64,000 bases of DNA from Runella sp. MFBS21. Lineage in GTDB: Bacteria > Bacteroidota > Bacteroidia > Cytophagales > Spirosomataceae. Shown here piece after piece: positions 1 through 8,572 of this stretch. A program made the position numbers and the translations under genes. Each line of letters starts with the position of its first letter. Position 1 is the stretch's first letter. The notes under the pieces are model-generated. The model was not told the DNA's origin. It did not search any database and saw only the letters and a list, made by a program, of their open reading frames with translations. The stretch covers positions 1 through 64,000 of the forward strand of contig NZ_JARNTW010000025.1 in assembly GCF_029433105.1 (NCBI RefSeq), read 5' to 3'.

Positions 1-86
1 TCCAATCGATACAGTTCAATGACATGCCATCGAAAGGCACCTGTTTTGTACTTTTTCTTTAAATTAATAAAGCTGCTCACTTTCAT
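1..86 (-). CDS. Partial ORF running off the window edge, unidentified (possibly a mobile-element gene)
   Basis: On the minus strand an ATG at 84-86 opens a frame that stays open to base 1 (28 codons, N-terminal MKVSSFINLKKKYKTGAFRW). It begins 28 bases after the premature stop of the truncated cyclase at 115. The basic, Lys/Arg-rich start and its position at the breakpoint fit a transposase or other mobile-element gene, but this is inference: no catalytic motif lies inside the window. It could also be an unrelated gene or a chance frame. A small palindrome (ACACAA-T-TTGTGT, 93-105) lies just upstream of its start. Confidence 0.35.
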   Translation of the reverse strand, partial: MKVSSFINLKKKYKTGAFRWHVIELYRL

Positions 87-114
87 AACTTTACACAATT
101 TGTGTCAAGCTATT

Positions 115-723
115 TCAGGGATATACAACTCCATAATTTGATATTATTATGTTAAAAAGTATAGTGCGGAGATTATTAATAAAATCTGAAAAATAAACTG
201 CATTTTTGGCCTTCAACATCAGTTCAGTAGAACGTCGAATGTCTATAGATACCACCGTAGTTTCATAACTAGATAAATTATCAAATAATTCTTGAAATTT
301 TGAATTTACCATTAATCTTTCGTTAGCTTCGGTGGAGATTCTCGAAGCAATATGCTGTATTTGAATTTTAGCGTTAAGTTTTTTATTAGCATCTTCTAAA
401 CTCTTTATCGCCGCTTCACGTTCAATCGCATCAGCTTTAAACTTATTTACCTCAGCACTTTTACTTGATACCTCGCTTTTCAATGCAGCAATTTCGCTTG
501 ATAGTTTCGAATCGCTTTGTATTTTCTTTAGAAAATCCTCTGTAAATATAGAGTTTCTAGTTCCTAAACTGGAAGATTCTGAGGAATAATGAGGGGATGA
601 ATAATTATAACCCTCTCTCATATAAGTATAAGCACTTAAGGATGAAGCTTTATCTTGTAAATTCCATTTAAAAGCTGAACTGTTATAGATAGGATTTTTT
701 GGCAATTTATTAGATTCTTCCAT
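115..723 (-). pseudogene. Truncated class III nucleotide cyclase with coiled-coil N-terminus (Pycsar PycC-like)
   Basis: This 202-residue frame starts at the ATG at 721-723. Residues about 60-120 look like a charged coiled coil. Residues about 155-200 look like the opening of an adenylate/guanylate cyclase homology domain: a beta strand with VVSIDIRRSTELMLKA, which carries the first metal-binding Asp, followed by the helix and NYGV. In intact class III cyclases this leads into a (D)KFTGDG segment with the second metal-binding Asp. Here the frame instead ends VYP-stop, so most of the catalytic domain is missing. The DIRRST-type motif is typical of cyclases seen in Pycsar antiphage systems. That assignment is from recalled family motifs, not a search. 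The abrupt loss of homology followed by an unrelated ORF suggests an insertion or deletion breakpoint near 115-125. No effector gene is visible on the other side. The product is almost certainly inactive as a cyclase. Confidence 0.6.
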
Positions 724-1049
724 TTAATTATAATTGTCATTGAATTTAATCAAATATATAAATAAAATCTTAAATAATATAAAATTGAAATGTTTAAAGC
801 TACGAACATCTTAATTTAAGCATACTATACTGGATTTTTAGTCTTATTTGCCAAATATTATTTTGTTTTCTCCTTGACTGTGAAATATTGATAATCATTA
901 ATGTCAGGAGCAAGAAACCCCAGACAATCACAATTTACGGACAATTAAAAACAAGCTGTATAACCGATAACTGATTGCCCCTTTTGGGTACGCCCAACGC
1001 TTGAATAATCACATAGATTACAAAATGAGTAATTAAGCAAAATTAGTTT

Positions 1050-1112
1050 AGACTTTCCAAATTTATAAATCCACTGATTATCAAGCTTATAAGTATAAAA
1101 CTTGGAAAGTCT
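1050..1112. repeat. Inverted repeat, 11-bp perfect arms extendable to about 18 bp
   Basis: AGACTTTCCAA at 1050-1060 is the exact reverse complement of TTGGAAAGTCT at 1102-1112. Allowing one mismatch and a one-base gap, the arms extend inwards to about 18 bases. The interior of about 25 bases is AT-rich. It could be a hairpin at an old transcript end or the remnant of a short mobile element; no gene is contained in it. Confidence 0.5.
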
Positions 1113-1302
1113 ATTTTCCCATTAGTACTCAGGGTATATTCTTTTTATCTATCCTATCTTGTAATAGATTGATATACAGTACTATATCTAACTAAGAGTA
1201 ACTGTAAAAGAAGAAATTTAAGTCTAAATATTGGGTATTAAGTGTTTTAAATTGTTGATAATCAATGCGATATGGTGATTTTTTTAGTCCCCTAAGTCCT
1301 AC

Positions 1303-1338
1303 AAAAAGCCCCAAATTCCGTTGATTTGGGGCTTTTTT
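1303..1338 (+). terminator. Strong intrinsic terminator
   Basis: AAAAAGCCCCAAAT (1303-1316) pairs with ATTTGGGGCTTTTT (1324-1337) over 14 bases with a 7-base loop, and the stem runs into T residues. It works best on the plus strand, and the A-run also permits minus-strand use. No plus-strand gene precedes it in the window. Confidence 0.8.
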
Positions 1339-1381
1339 ATTGGGAAAGCGCCTGGAAATACACTTCTTTAAGCTCTATCCT

Positions 1382-1428
1382 GCGGAGTTTTATATTTTAA
1401 AAAAATGTAAAAACTCCGCGTATTTTTG
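1382..1428 (+). promoter_or_regulatory. Inverted repeat abutting a Bacteroidota -7 box upstream of the hexosaminidase
   Basis: GCGGAGTTTT (1382-1391) and AAAACTCCGC (1410-1419) form a perfect 10-bp inverted repeat. TATTTTTG at 1421-1428 matches the Bacteroidota -7 consensus TANNTTTG, 35 bases before the hexosaminidase ATG. No good TTTG -33 box is present; the inverted repeat occupies its place. The arrangement suggests an operator next to a promoter, but this is inferred from position only. Confidence 0.4.
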
Positions 1429-1462
1429 TGGCTATTCATCACTTTGACTTAAAATCCTTTTT

Positions 1463-3361
1463 ATGAAGTACACCCTGGCTTTTTGTATTTTGTGGTGTTG
1501 CCTTACCACTTACGCCCAAAAAAAGGCGATTCATCTTATTCCCCAACCCGTAGAATTGAACCAACTCAACGGCGAATATCTGCTTACTGCTGCCTCGACG
1601 ATTGTGTATGGACAACAGGACGCCAAAGATATAGCTCATCAATTGGCGCAAAAACTAGCGGTGGCTACTGGTTTTTCGCTAAAAGTTGTTAACTCTAAAT
1701 CAGCTTTGCCCAATGCCATCACTTTGTACCTAAATGCCACTCCCAAAGCCACTTTAGGTAGTGAAGGCTATGAGTTGGAGGTGTTAGGCAAAAGTGTAAA
1801 AATAGCGGCTAATCAGCCGGCAGGTTTGTATTATGGTGTGCAATCTTTGTTGCAACTGCTACCGACCGACATCGAAAGTCAGAACGTGGTGCAGCGTCGT
1901 TGGCCGATTCCGAGCGTTCGCGTGCTTGACTATCCGCGTTTTGCGTGGCGTGGATTGATGTTTGATGTAAGTCGTCATTTTTTTAAGAAAGAAGACCTGA
2001 AACGCCATATCGACTACATGGCTCGCATGAAATTTAATGTATTGCATTGGCACTTGACCGACGATGAAGGCTGGCGTATCGAAATCAAATCTTTGCCCAA
2101 ACTTACCTCTGTGGGCGCATGGCGTGTACCTCGTATCGGAGATTTTGGCGAATTGGCTCCCCCCAAAGACGGAGAAGCTGCTACGGAGGGTGGTTTTTAT
2201 ACCCAAGACGATATTAGGGAGCTCGTGCGCTATGCACAAGAAAGAAACGTAACAATCGTGCCCGAAATAGACGTGCCCGGCCATAGCATGGCGGCTTTGG
2301 CGGCTTATCCGGAGCTTTCTTGTACCAAAGACCCCAACACCAAAGTAAACCCCGGTAGTAAGTTTTCGGAATGGTACAGCGACGGTACGTTTAAGATGCT
2401 GGTCGATAATACCCTCAATCCTTCGGATGAAAAAGTGTATGAGTTTTTGGACAAAGTATTTGCCGAAGTAGCGCCTTTATTTCCGAGTCCTTACATTCAT
2501 GTGGGGGGCGACGAATGCTATAAAGGCTACTGGGAAAAAGACGCGGGTTGCCAAGCGTTGATGAAACAAATGAATATGAAGCACGTGGAAGAGCTACAGG
2601 CGTATTTTATGAAACGAGTTGACAAAATCTTGAAATCGAAAGGTAAGAAGCTCTTGGGTTGGGATGAGATTTTGGAAGGTGGGATTGCCCCCGATGCTAC
2701 CGTGATGAGTTGGCGGAGTCTGAAAGGGGGTATCGAAGCGGCTCATATGGGGCACAATGTCATCATGACACCCGTACAATATTGCTATCTCGACTATATG
2801 CAAAGCGACGCTACCCTTGAGCCTTATGTATATAGCACCTTACGCCTCAAAACCTGCTATGATTTTGAACCCGTGCCCGATGGCGTAGATACTAAGTTTA
2901 TTTTGGGCGGCCAAGGCAACCTCTGGACCGAAGGTGTCAATACCCTGAGTCATGCGGAGTATATGCTGTACCCACGGAGTTGGGCGTTGTCGGAGGTGTA
3001 TTGGTCGCCCAAAGGCAGCAAAAATTGGGAAAATTTTGTCCGCCGGATGGAAACCCAAATGGAACGTGCCGATTTGGCAGGGATAAATTATGCCCGTGGC
3101 GCTTATGATGCTGTCATCAAACCACAGCTGAAAGACGGTAAACTGACGGTAGCTCTCGAAACGGAGGTTCCTTATTTGGATATTTTTTATTCGATAGATG
3201 ACTCCGTACCGGGGCGTTATTCGCCAACCTATGCCAATCCTATCGAAATCCCCGAAGGCCCTGTCACTTTGCGCGTGATTACATACCGTGAAGGCAAGCC
3301 TATTGGCAAGATGATTATCCTCAAAAGAGATGAGTTGCTCAAAAGAGCAGGGAAGAAGTAG
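1463..3361 (+). CDS. Secreted beta-N-acetylhexosaminidase, GH20
   Basis: The 632-residue protein begins with a signal peptide (MKYTLAFCILWCCLTTYAQ, cleavage near residue 19), so it acts in the periplasm or at the cell surface. Residues about 25-150 form the GH20 N-terminal domain. The TIM barrel follows from about 155, with HWHLTDDEGWR (196-205), the VPEIDVPGH segment (266-274) and the catalytic pair in HVGGDE (Asp350-Glu351). The end (about 560-625) resembles the beta-sandwich C-terminal domain of bacterial hexosaminidases. GH20 enzymes remove terminal GlcNAc or GalNAc from chitin fragments, glycans or wall material by substrate-assisted catalysis. It stands alone, with its own promoter-like region and terminator. 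Substrate cannot be told from sequence. Confidence 0.93.
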   Translation: MKYTLAFCILWCCLTTYAQKKAIHLIPQPVELNQLNGEYLLTAASTIVYGQQDAKDIAHQLAQKLAVATGFSLKVVNSKSALPNAITLYLNATPKATLGSEGYELEVLGKSVKIAANQPAGLYYGVQSLLQLLPTDIESQNVVQRRWPIPSVRVLDYPRFAWRGLMFDVSRHFFKKEDLKRHIDYMARMKFNVLHWHLTDDEGWRIEIKSLPKLTSVGAWRVPRIGDFGELAPPKDGEAATEGGFYTQDDIRELVRYAQERNVTIVPEIDVPGHSMAALAAYPELSCTKDPNTKVNPGSKFSEWYSDGTFKMLVDNTLNPSDEKVYEFLDKVFAEVAPLFPSPYIHVGGDECYKGYWEKDAGCQALMKQMNMKHVEELQAYFMKRVDKILKSKGKKLLGWDEILEGGIAPDATVMSWRSLKGGIEAAHMGHNVIMTPVQYCYLDYMQSDATLEPYVYSTLRLKTCYDFEPVPDGVDTKFILGGQGNLWTEGVNTLSHAEYMLYPRSWALSEVYWSPKGSKNWENFVRRMETQMERADLAGINYARGAYDAVIKPQLKDGKLTVALETEVPYLDIFYSIDDSVPGRYSPTYANPIEIPEGPVTLRVITYREGKPIGKMIILKRDELLKRAGKK

Positions 3362-3390
3362 GAGGATTTTCGTGATATTATGAACCAATC

Positions 3391-3419
3391 ATGGCACTAA
3401 CTTAGGTGCCATTTTTTTT
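3391..3419 (+). terminator. Intrinsic terminator of the hexosaminidase gene
   Basis: ATGGCAC (3391-3397) pairs with GTGCCAT (3406-3412) and is followed directly by a run of eight T, 30 bases after the hexosaminidase stop codon. Confidence 0.8.
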
Positions 3420-3541
3420 GCCTTATACGTGTTAAAAGAAGAAGATTTTGGTAAAGATATGCCACTTGATAACTTTTTTTAAAAAAAGAATTAGTTGAAA
3501 GAGTAATTTTTCTTTAAAGTCAAACTAAACTCTTTACGACT

Positions 3542-6500
3542 ATGGCTTCTGAATATTCGTATGCGTACAAGGCATTTATTAAGAATATATACCTTTTTCT
3601 CCCAAAATACACCTTTGATCACCATCCAATTGAAGGTAATGATGGTGAAATATTTTTAGGGAGAAATAAAATAACCGAGCGATTGTTAAACATGCTTAAA
3701 AATGGAGATGAGCGAGGGGCTTATCTAGTTACGGGTTATCGGGGTATGGGGAAAACAAGTTTTGTAAGGAAAGTCATCAAAGATTATAAGAAATTTAAAG
3801 ATGAGAATAATGTTAAGGTTAAGGAAAGCCACATAAGTTTTGCCCAAAATGATCTCAAAGAAATAGATGTTTTAAGGCAAATTACTAAGTTTATCAAGGA
3901 TGAACTTCAAGGTAATGATAGATTGAAAATTATCAATTACCTTGAACGACGTAGTTTGATTTTTTTCTTCGGCTGCTTGAGCTTCTTCTTATTGCTATTG
4001 TTTGGGAAGTATTTTCAGATTAATATTGAGATTGCAGAAGAACACAGTATCATCAATGCTTTAGTAGTAAGCTTGATAGGGGGGTTGGGGATGTTTCAGA
4101 TTTTGCAATTATTGCTATATATAGCTCGAAATTACTCCTCTGTTTACAAATTAGTGACTATATACCGGCAAGTGGAGTTGCTATACGATCGCTGCCAAGG
4201 CGAAGTAAATGATGAAAAAGGGATTCAGAGTACCAATGAGCAACTACCTATAGGATTTATAAATAAAAAATCAAAAAAATTTCAACCACTTACATCTAAA
4301 GAAGCTGAATATGAATTGATTGAAATTTTAAGTAAATATAAAAAATTGTTTTTTTATGATAGAAGTAGAATGTTAGGGAAAATTTTTGTGCTAGTTTTTT
4401 TTATAGTTATTAATTTTAGTATTTTATTTTTTTTGTATGTGCTGTATTGTGTTGCGAGAGATGAGGCTGTTTTTTGCGTATTTTTTGTTTTAATTTTCAT
4501 GTTTTTTATTGCTTTTAATAGAGAAGTGTTTGTTGATTTGGTAAATATTTTGAGGGAATTTAGGTATACTAAAGAGTTTATATTTGTTTTTGATGAGTTG
4601 GATAAGCTAGATCCACAAACAGGAAAAGGGTATTTTTATGAGAAAAATATTGCAGCTTCTACTAACCTACATTATAGTACTTATACAAATGAATTGAGAG
4701 AACGTAAGTATGCAGTTTTGAATTTATTATCTTCAATGAAATATTTTGTTACTGAAGCAAAAGCACGTTTTATTTTTATTGCAGGAAGAGAAATGTTTGA
4801 TGCTTCTTTAGCAGATATTGCAGATAGACAATCGTCTATTAGTAGTGTCTTTCATCAGATTATATACGTAGATAGTTTTTATAGAGATAAACCTTCTAGG
4901 AGCAGAGCTTCTGGAATTGGAGAAATGGTAGAAGAATACCTTGAAAAAATTCTTATTGATGAAAAATACAAAAAAGATAAAAAAGATGAATTTTACAAAA
5001 ATCATTTTTTGGCGAACTACTATGAGTTTTTAAATGAAAAATATGGTAAAAAAATAAATGAAAGTGTATCTCATGAGCCTAGTGGATGTGATTCTGGAAT
5101 GATAAAAGAAGATGAAGTAGGGGGGGAAGAAAATTGTCTTTCTAAGGAGGAGATTTTGAAAATAATTTTTACTCTTCAAAATCTTATTATATATATTGCT
5201 TACCGCAGTAATGGATCTCCTAAAAAAATGGTTCACTTGTTAGAAGAATCTATTGTTAGGGTTCCTAAAAACGAAATAATAGATAGGAGATTGAATATTT
5301 ATGCGGGAAGTCCTATGTATGACAAAGATAATACTATGGGAGAGTTGTATTTAAGAATTTCATATAAAAAACAATATAAATTAGGTTTTACTTCATATTT
5401 ATTTCGACCTTTTCTTTTGATGTATGGTAGTTTTCTAAAACGCTATGGGGATAGTCTATTGGTTTCATCGCCATACCTAATTGATAATCTTATTAAATTT
5501 CACCCATTTGCTTTTTCAATTAAGAACTTAGAATTGTTGCCTGAAATCATATCGTCTAATAAAACCCCTGAACTAAGACTATTTATTGAAGAGCTTATTT
5601 ATTTTCTAAGTCAAAATCATATACGTGAAACTGAATCAGGTTTTTTTGAATATAAATTCTACGATAAAACGCATAATGAAATAGCATATATTTCAAAGAT
5701 TGCTGAGGAAGAATCAGCAGCTTTTAATTTTACATTGGATGAGAATTACCCTATCAAAAAACATTTAGCCGCTCGTATAAAAGAACTTCGTGAAACCCAC
5801 AAAGATTTTAAAGATAGCAATGATGAATTTTCAATGTCATTGACCTTTCTTAATAATTTACTTGGAGATGCAGAGCTGTACGATGATGAATTCGAAGATG
5901 CTATAATATCATACTCTGATGCTTTGCAGGGTTTGCCGAAAAAAGAAGTTAAATATTTTACTCATGAACAATTGATACTGTCTGTAAGATTTAGACTAAA
6001 ATTGGGGCTTACTTATGAGAAAATGAAGTCATATGATGTAGCATTGGGGCATTATACAGATGCATTACTTCAAATGAAATCTTTTTTTGAGGCTAATGGA
6101 GAAGAACGTCTACTGCTAGTTTCACCTTCTTTTAGAGAGTTATTACTATTAAGCTCTAATGCACTTGCTTCTGTTGTATATGTGCAGGAGAAGTTAGACG
6201 AAGGGCTTACTTTTCAAAAAATGGCTAATTTTAGTAAGATATTTCATGATATGCTTAATAATGTTGGTAAGACTTCATACAATGGTAGAGATATCATTGA
6301 ATCAAACCATTATGCACAAATGGCTACAATTGCCTTTTATAAAAACATGCCTCTTCCATATAATGAAATGGAGGTGAATGTTGAATTTTTGAATATGATT
6401 TTTTTTGAACAACCTCTTAAGGAGCATTCTTTTATTCAAAAGTCTTTTGAAGAAATTAATAAAAACAATAAATATAATAAAATGATTTTTAATATAGGTA

Positions 6501-8185
6501 GCTTAACTAGGGATGGCTCTAGGGATTTTAGGTTTTCTTTTATTTCATATGTGTACTATAAAAAATGCCTTGCGTCATATTTGCCCAATAATAAACAATT
6601 AGGTTGTTTGCATGGTATTGTAAAAAATTCATTTGATATGATTTATGACTTCAATAATTCTCATGATAAAAATATGCTGAGAGGAGTTGCTGATGCTCTT
6701 ACTAGATTAGGTGATTTACTTCTTACTTTGTTTGATTTAAAAATTGTGGAAGATGAAAAAAAGAAAATTTTATCTAATGAGTTTCTAAAATCTATTATAG
6801 AGATAAAAAATGATGATAAGGAATCAGTAATTGGAAATTTAGATAAAGGATTTAAATCGTATATTGATAATAATAAATCATTCTTGTTTGGTGAAACAAA
6901 TGAAAATGAAGGAGTTTTGTTAGAAGGAATAGTGTTAATGTATTATTTATCAGGAAGATTTTACTTGAAATCTGGGCGCAGTAATAGTACTAGCTTTCAG
7001 TTTAGGAAAATACTCTTGCTTATGAGGAATTTTCTGTATTTTGATGATAGCTCAGAAAAACTTATATTTTGGCTTGAAAATAGTTTTCTAAAAAAAATAT
7101 TGGAAATTAGTAGCTGGAATAATAACTCATCTGATAGGCCACAAATACTTAAGTTTAAAGACTATTTTGATATCAACTCAGTGTTAACTCCTAAAGAATA
7201 TTCGAAGTATATTTATATGAATCTCTCTAATAATCCTGAAACTAAAGAAGCTTTGCTATTAATTGCAGATATGAAAATAAAGGCAAGTGATTATTCTGTA
7301 TACACAACACTTGAAGACTTTATAACTAGATGCCCTGAACAAAGCCTCGTGACTCCTTTTAATGGTATTTCACACCAATTTGTTCGAATAGTAGAGTTGA
7401 ACTTACAAGTTAGTATGAATTATAAATATTTGAAAGAAAAACTGAATAAAGAATACATAGATATAAATAAAAGAACTACCCCTAACTTAATTTCTTGGGA
7501 AAAAGAGTATTCATCACTTTTTCTCATCAATGACAATAATATTGATAAGCTTGAAATTAGAGAATATGAATTTACTAAAAGATTTTCCGATAAATATCTT
7601 AGTAAAAAATTAGGAATAGTGGACGAAAATGACATTTGTTTGGGTCAAATGAAAGTTTTACTAAAAGAGTATTTTCAAGTAGTAGTAAATTCTATTTACT
7701 GTAATTACCATATTATTGCATCTCTAAAAATATATGGTGTCAACCATTTCTTAAATAATGCTTATATGGCTTCTTTTCACGAAAAATTGGCCTTCTGGTT
7801 AAAGCACCTTCGTTTATGTAAAATACTGGATGCTGAACTTGAATTAGATTTCGAAATTGATAGCATTTTTAATCAACTATTAGGTTTTCGAGTGATTCAT
7901 ACTCTTGAGGTAGTTCCTCAATATCAATTAGCACTTCAATATTATTATCAGTCGCTTCAAGTACATAGTGAAGGGTCTGCATATAAATATCAGATAAGTA
8001 ATTTTATTTATCTCGAAGATGATTATAATGATAATCTATATCATTTTGGGGCGGCTCTTGAACGGCAGAGAATTAACTCAGGCTATATTAGAAAGCGAAT
8101 AAAAGAAATAGAAAATGAAACAAAAGATGCGGGTATTTTAAAATACGATATGTTTGTCAATAGTGAGAAGATAAATAACAGATAG
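3542..8185 (+). CDS. Large membrane P-loop NTPase (KAP-like layout) with long helical/TPR-like C-terminus
   Basis: This 1547-residue protein is not a family I can name. The N-terminus has FLGRNKITERL then a Walker A motif GYRGMGKTS (65-73), as in AAA_16/STAND-type NTPases. A Walker B-like FIFVFDELDKLD lies at 346-357 and a sensor-like strand FIFIAGRE follows. Between the two Walker motifs lie four hydrophobic segments (about 138-158, 171-194, 279-303, 307-326). Membrane helices inserted inside the nucleotide-binding domain are the hallmark of KAP NTPases, though the Walker A is not KAP-like. From about residue 760 on, helical repeats resemble TPRs (for example residues 775-860). The gene is strikingly AT-rich and rich in Lys, Asn and Ile compared with the hexosaminidase before it, suggesting lateral acquisition. 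It sits three bases before a small membrane-protein gene, so the two probably act together. A role in phage defence or another conflict is possible but unproven. Confidence 0.75.
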   Translation: MASEYSYAYKAFIKNIYLFLPKYTFDHHPIEGNDGEIFLGRNKITERLLNMLKNGDERGAYLVTGYRGMGKTSFVRKVIKDYKKFKDENNVKVKESHISFAQNDLKEIDVLRQITKFIKDELQGNDRLKIINYLERRSLIFFFGCLSFFLLLLFGKYFQINIEIAEEHSIINALVVSLIGGLGMFQILQLLLYIARNYSSVYKLVTIYRQVELLYDRCQGEVNDEKGIQSTNEQLPIGFINKKSKKFQPLTSKEAEYELIEILSKYKKLFFYDRSRMLGKIFVLVFFIVINFSILFFLYVLYCVARDEAVFCVFFVLIFMFFIAFNREVFVDLVNILREFRYTKEFIFVFDELDKLDPQTGKGYFYEKNIAASTNLHYSTYTNELRERKYAVLNLLSSMKYFVTEAKARFIFIAGREMFDASLADIADRQSSISSVFHQIIYVDSFYRDKPSRSRASGIGEMVEEYLEKILIDEKYKKDKKDEFYKNHFLANYYEFLNEKYGKKINESVSHEPSGCDSGMIKEDEVGGEENCLSKEEILKIIFTLQNLIIYIAYRSNGSPKKMVHLLEESIVRVPKNEIIDRRLNIYAGSPMYDKDNTMGELYLRISYKKQYKLGFTSYLFRPFLLMYGSFLKRYGDSLLVSSPYLIDNLIKFHPFAFSIKNLELLPEIISSNKTPELRLFIEELIYFLSQNHIRETESGFFEYKFYDKTHNEIAYISKIAEEESAAFNFTLDENYPIKKHLAARIKELRETHKDFKDSNDEFSMSLTFLNNLLGDAELYDDEFEDAIISYSDALQGLPKKEVKYFTHEQLILSVRFRLKLGLTYEKMKSYDVALGHYTDALLQMKSFFEANGEERLLLVSPSFRELLLLSSNALASVVYVQEKLDEGLTFQKMANFSKIFHDMLNNVGKTSYNGRDIIESNHYAQMATIAFYKNMPLPYNEMEVNVEFLNMIFFEQPLKEHSFIQKSFEEINKNNKYNKMIFNIGSLTRDGSRDFRFSFISYVYYKKCLASYLPNNKQLGCLHGIVKNSFDMIYDFNNSHDKNMLRGVADALTRLGDLLLTLFDLKIVEDEKKKILSNEFLKSIIEIKNDDKESVIGNLDKGFKSYIDNNKSFLFGETNENEGVLLEGIVLMYYLSGRFYLKSGRSNSTSFQFRKILLLMRNFLYFDDSSEKLIFWLENSFLKKILEISSWNNNSSDRPQILKFKDYFDINSVLTPKEYSKYIYMNLSNNPETKEALLLIADMKIKASDYSVYTTLEDFITRCPEQSLVTPFNGISHQFVRIVELNLQVSMNYKYLKEKLNKEYIDINKRTTPNLISWEKEYSSLFLINDNNIDKLEIREYEFTKRFSDKYLSKKLGIVDENDICLGQMKVLLKEYFQVVVNSIYCNYHIIASLKIYGVNHFLNNAYMASFHEKLAFWLKHLRLCKILDAELELDFEIDSIFNQLLGFRVIHTLEVVPQYQLALQYYYQSLQVHSEGSAYKYQISNFIYLEDDYNDNLYHFGAALERQRINSGYIRKRIKEIENETKDAGILKYDMFVNSEKINNR

Positions 8186-8188
8186 GAT

Positions 8189-8563
8189 ATGAATAAAAAA
8201 CAACATGATTTTTACATAAAGGAAGCTATTAAGTATTTAGAAGGAGGCAATTCTGTAACAGCTGTGAGAAGTTATTTGCAAGATAGAGGACTAGAAGAAA
8301 GATGGTGTTCAAAAGTAGCTAGAAACGCTTTTGCAGTTTATACTATCAATAATGCAAATACCAGGATAAAAAGAGGATTTATCTGGACATTACTTAGTGT
8401 AATAGCTATTTTAATTACTTTATATGGTTTTATTTTTTTAGAGAAGGGAGGATTGTGGGTAGTTGGAGGTCCGCTTATATATGGCGTTTTTCAGTTACTG
8501 AGCGGTTATCAAAATAAATGTATTGCACTAAAACAATATGATGAGTCTTTTTTGTATGATTAA
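8189..8563 (+). CDS. Small two-helix membrane protein, partner of the large NTPase
   Basis: The 124-residue protein has a soluble helical N-terminus (about 1-60: KEAIKYLEGGNSVTAVRSYL, then RGLEERWCSKVARNAF) followed by two membrane segments (about 65-84 and 88-107) and a short charged tail. I do not recognise the family. The start lies three bases after the stop of the NTPase gene, with the same AT-rich composition, so the two are almost certainly co-transcribed and co-acquired. The soluble part may contact the NTPase or a ligand. The gene ends only nine bases before the convergent end of the SGNH-protein gene, and no terminator is visible between them. Confidence 0.65.
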   Translation: MNKKQHDFYIKEAIKYLEGGNSVTAVRSYLQDRGLEERWCSKVARNAFAVYTINNANTRIKRGFIWTLLSVIAILITLYGFIFLEKGGLWVVGGPLIYGVFQLLSGYQNKCIALKQYDESFLYD

Positions 8564-8572
8564 AAATACTTT

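Larger units (their letters stand above)
724..1462. other. AT-rich non-coding stretch between cyclase remnant and hexosaminidase
   Basis: No convincing gene is seen in these 740 bases on either strand. The stretch holds an 11-bp inverted repeat (1050-1112), a strong terminator hairpin (1303-1338), a second inverted repeat (1382-1419) and a TANNTTTG promoter element (1421-1428). The terminator has no gene upstream on the plus strand, which suggests that a gene formerly ending there has been lost. Confidence 0.5.

Noticed and set aside
1439-1651. Minus-strand frame of 70 codons at the hexosaminidase start
   Set aside because: It lies opposite the signal peptide and first domain of a clear GH20 gene and has no recognisable features.
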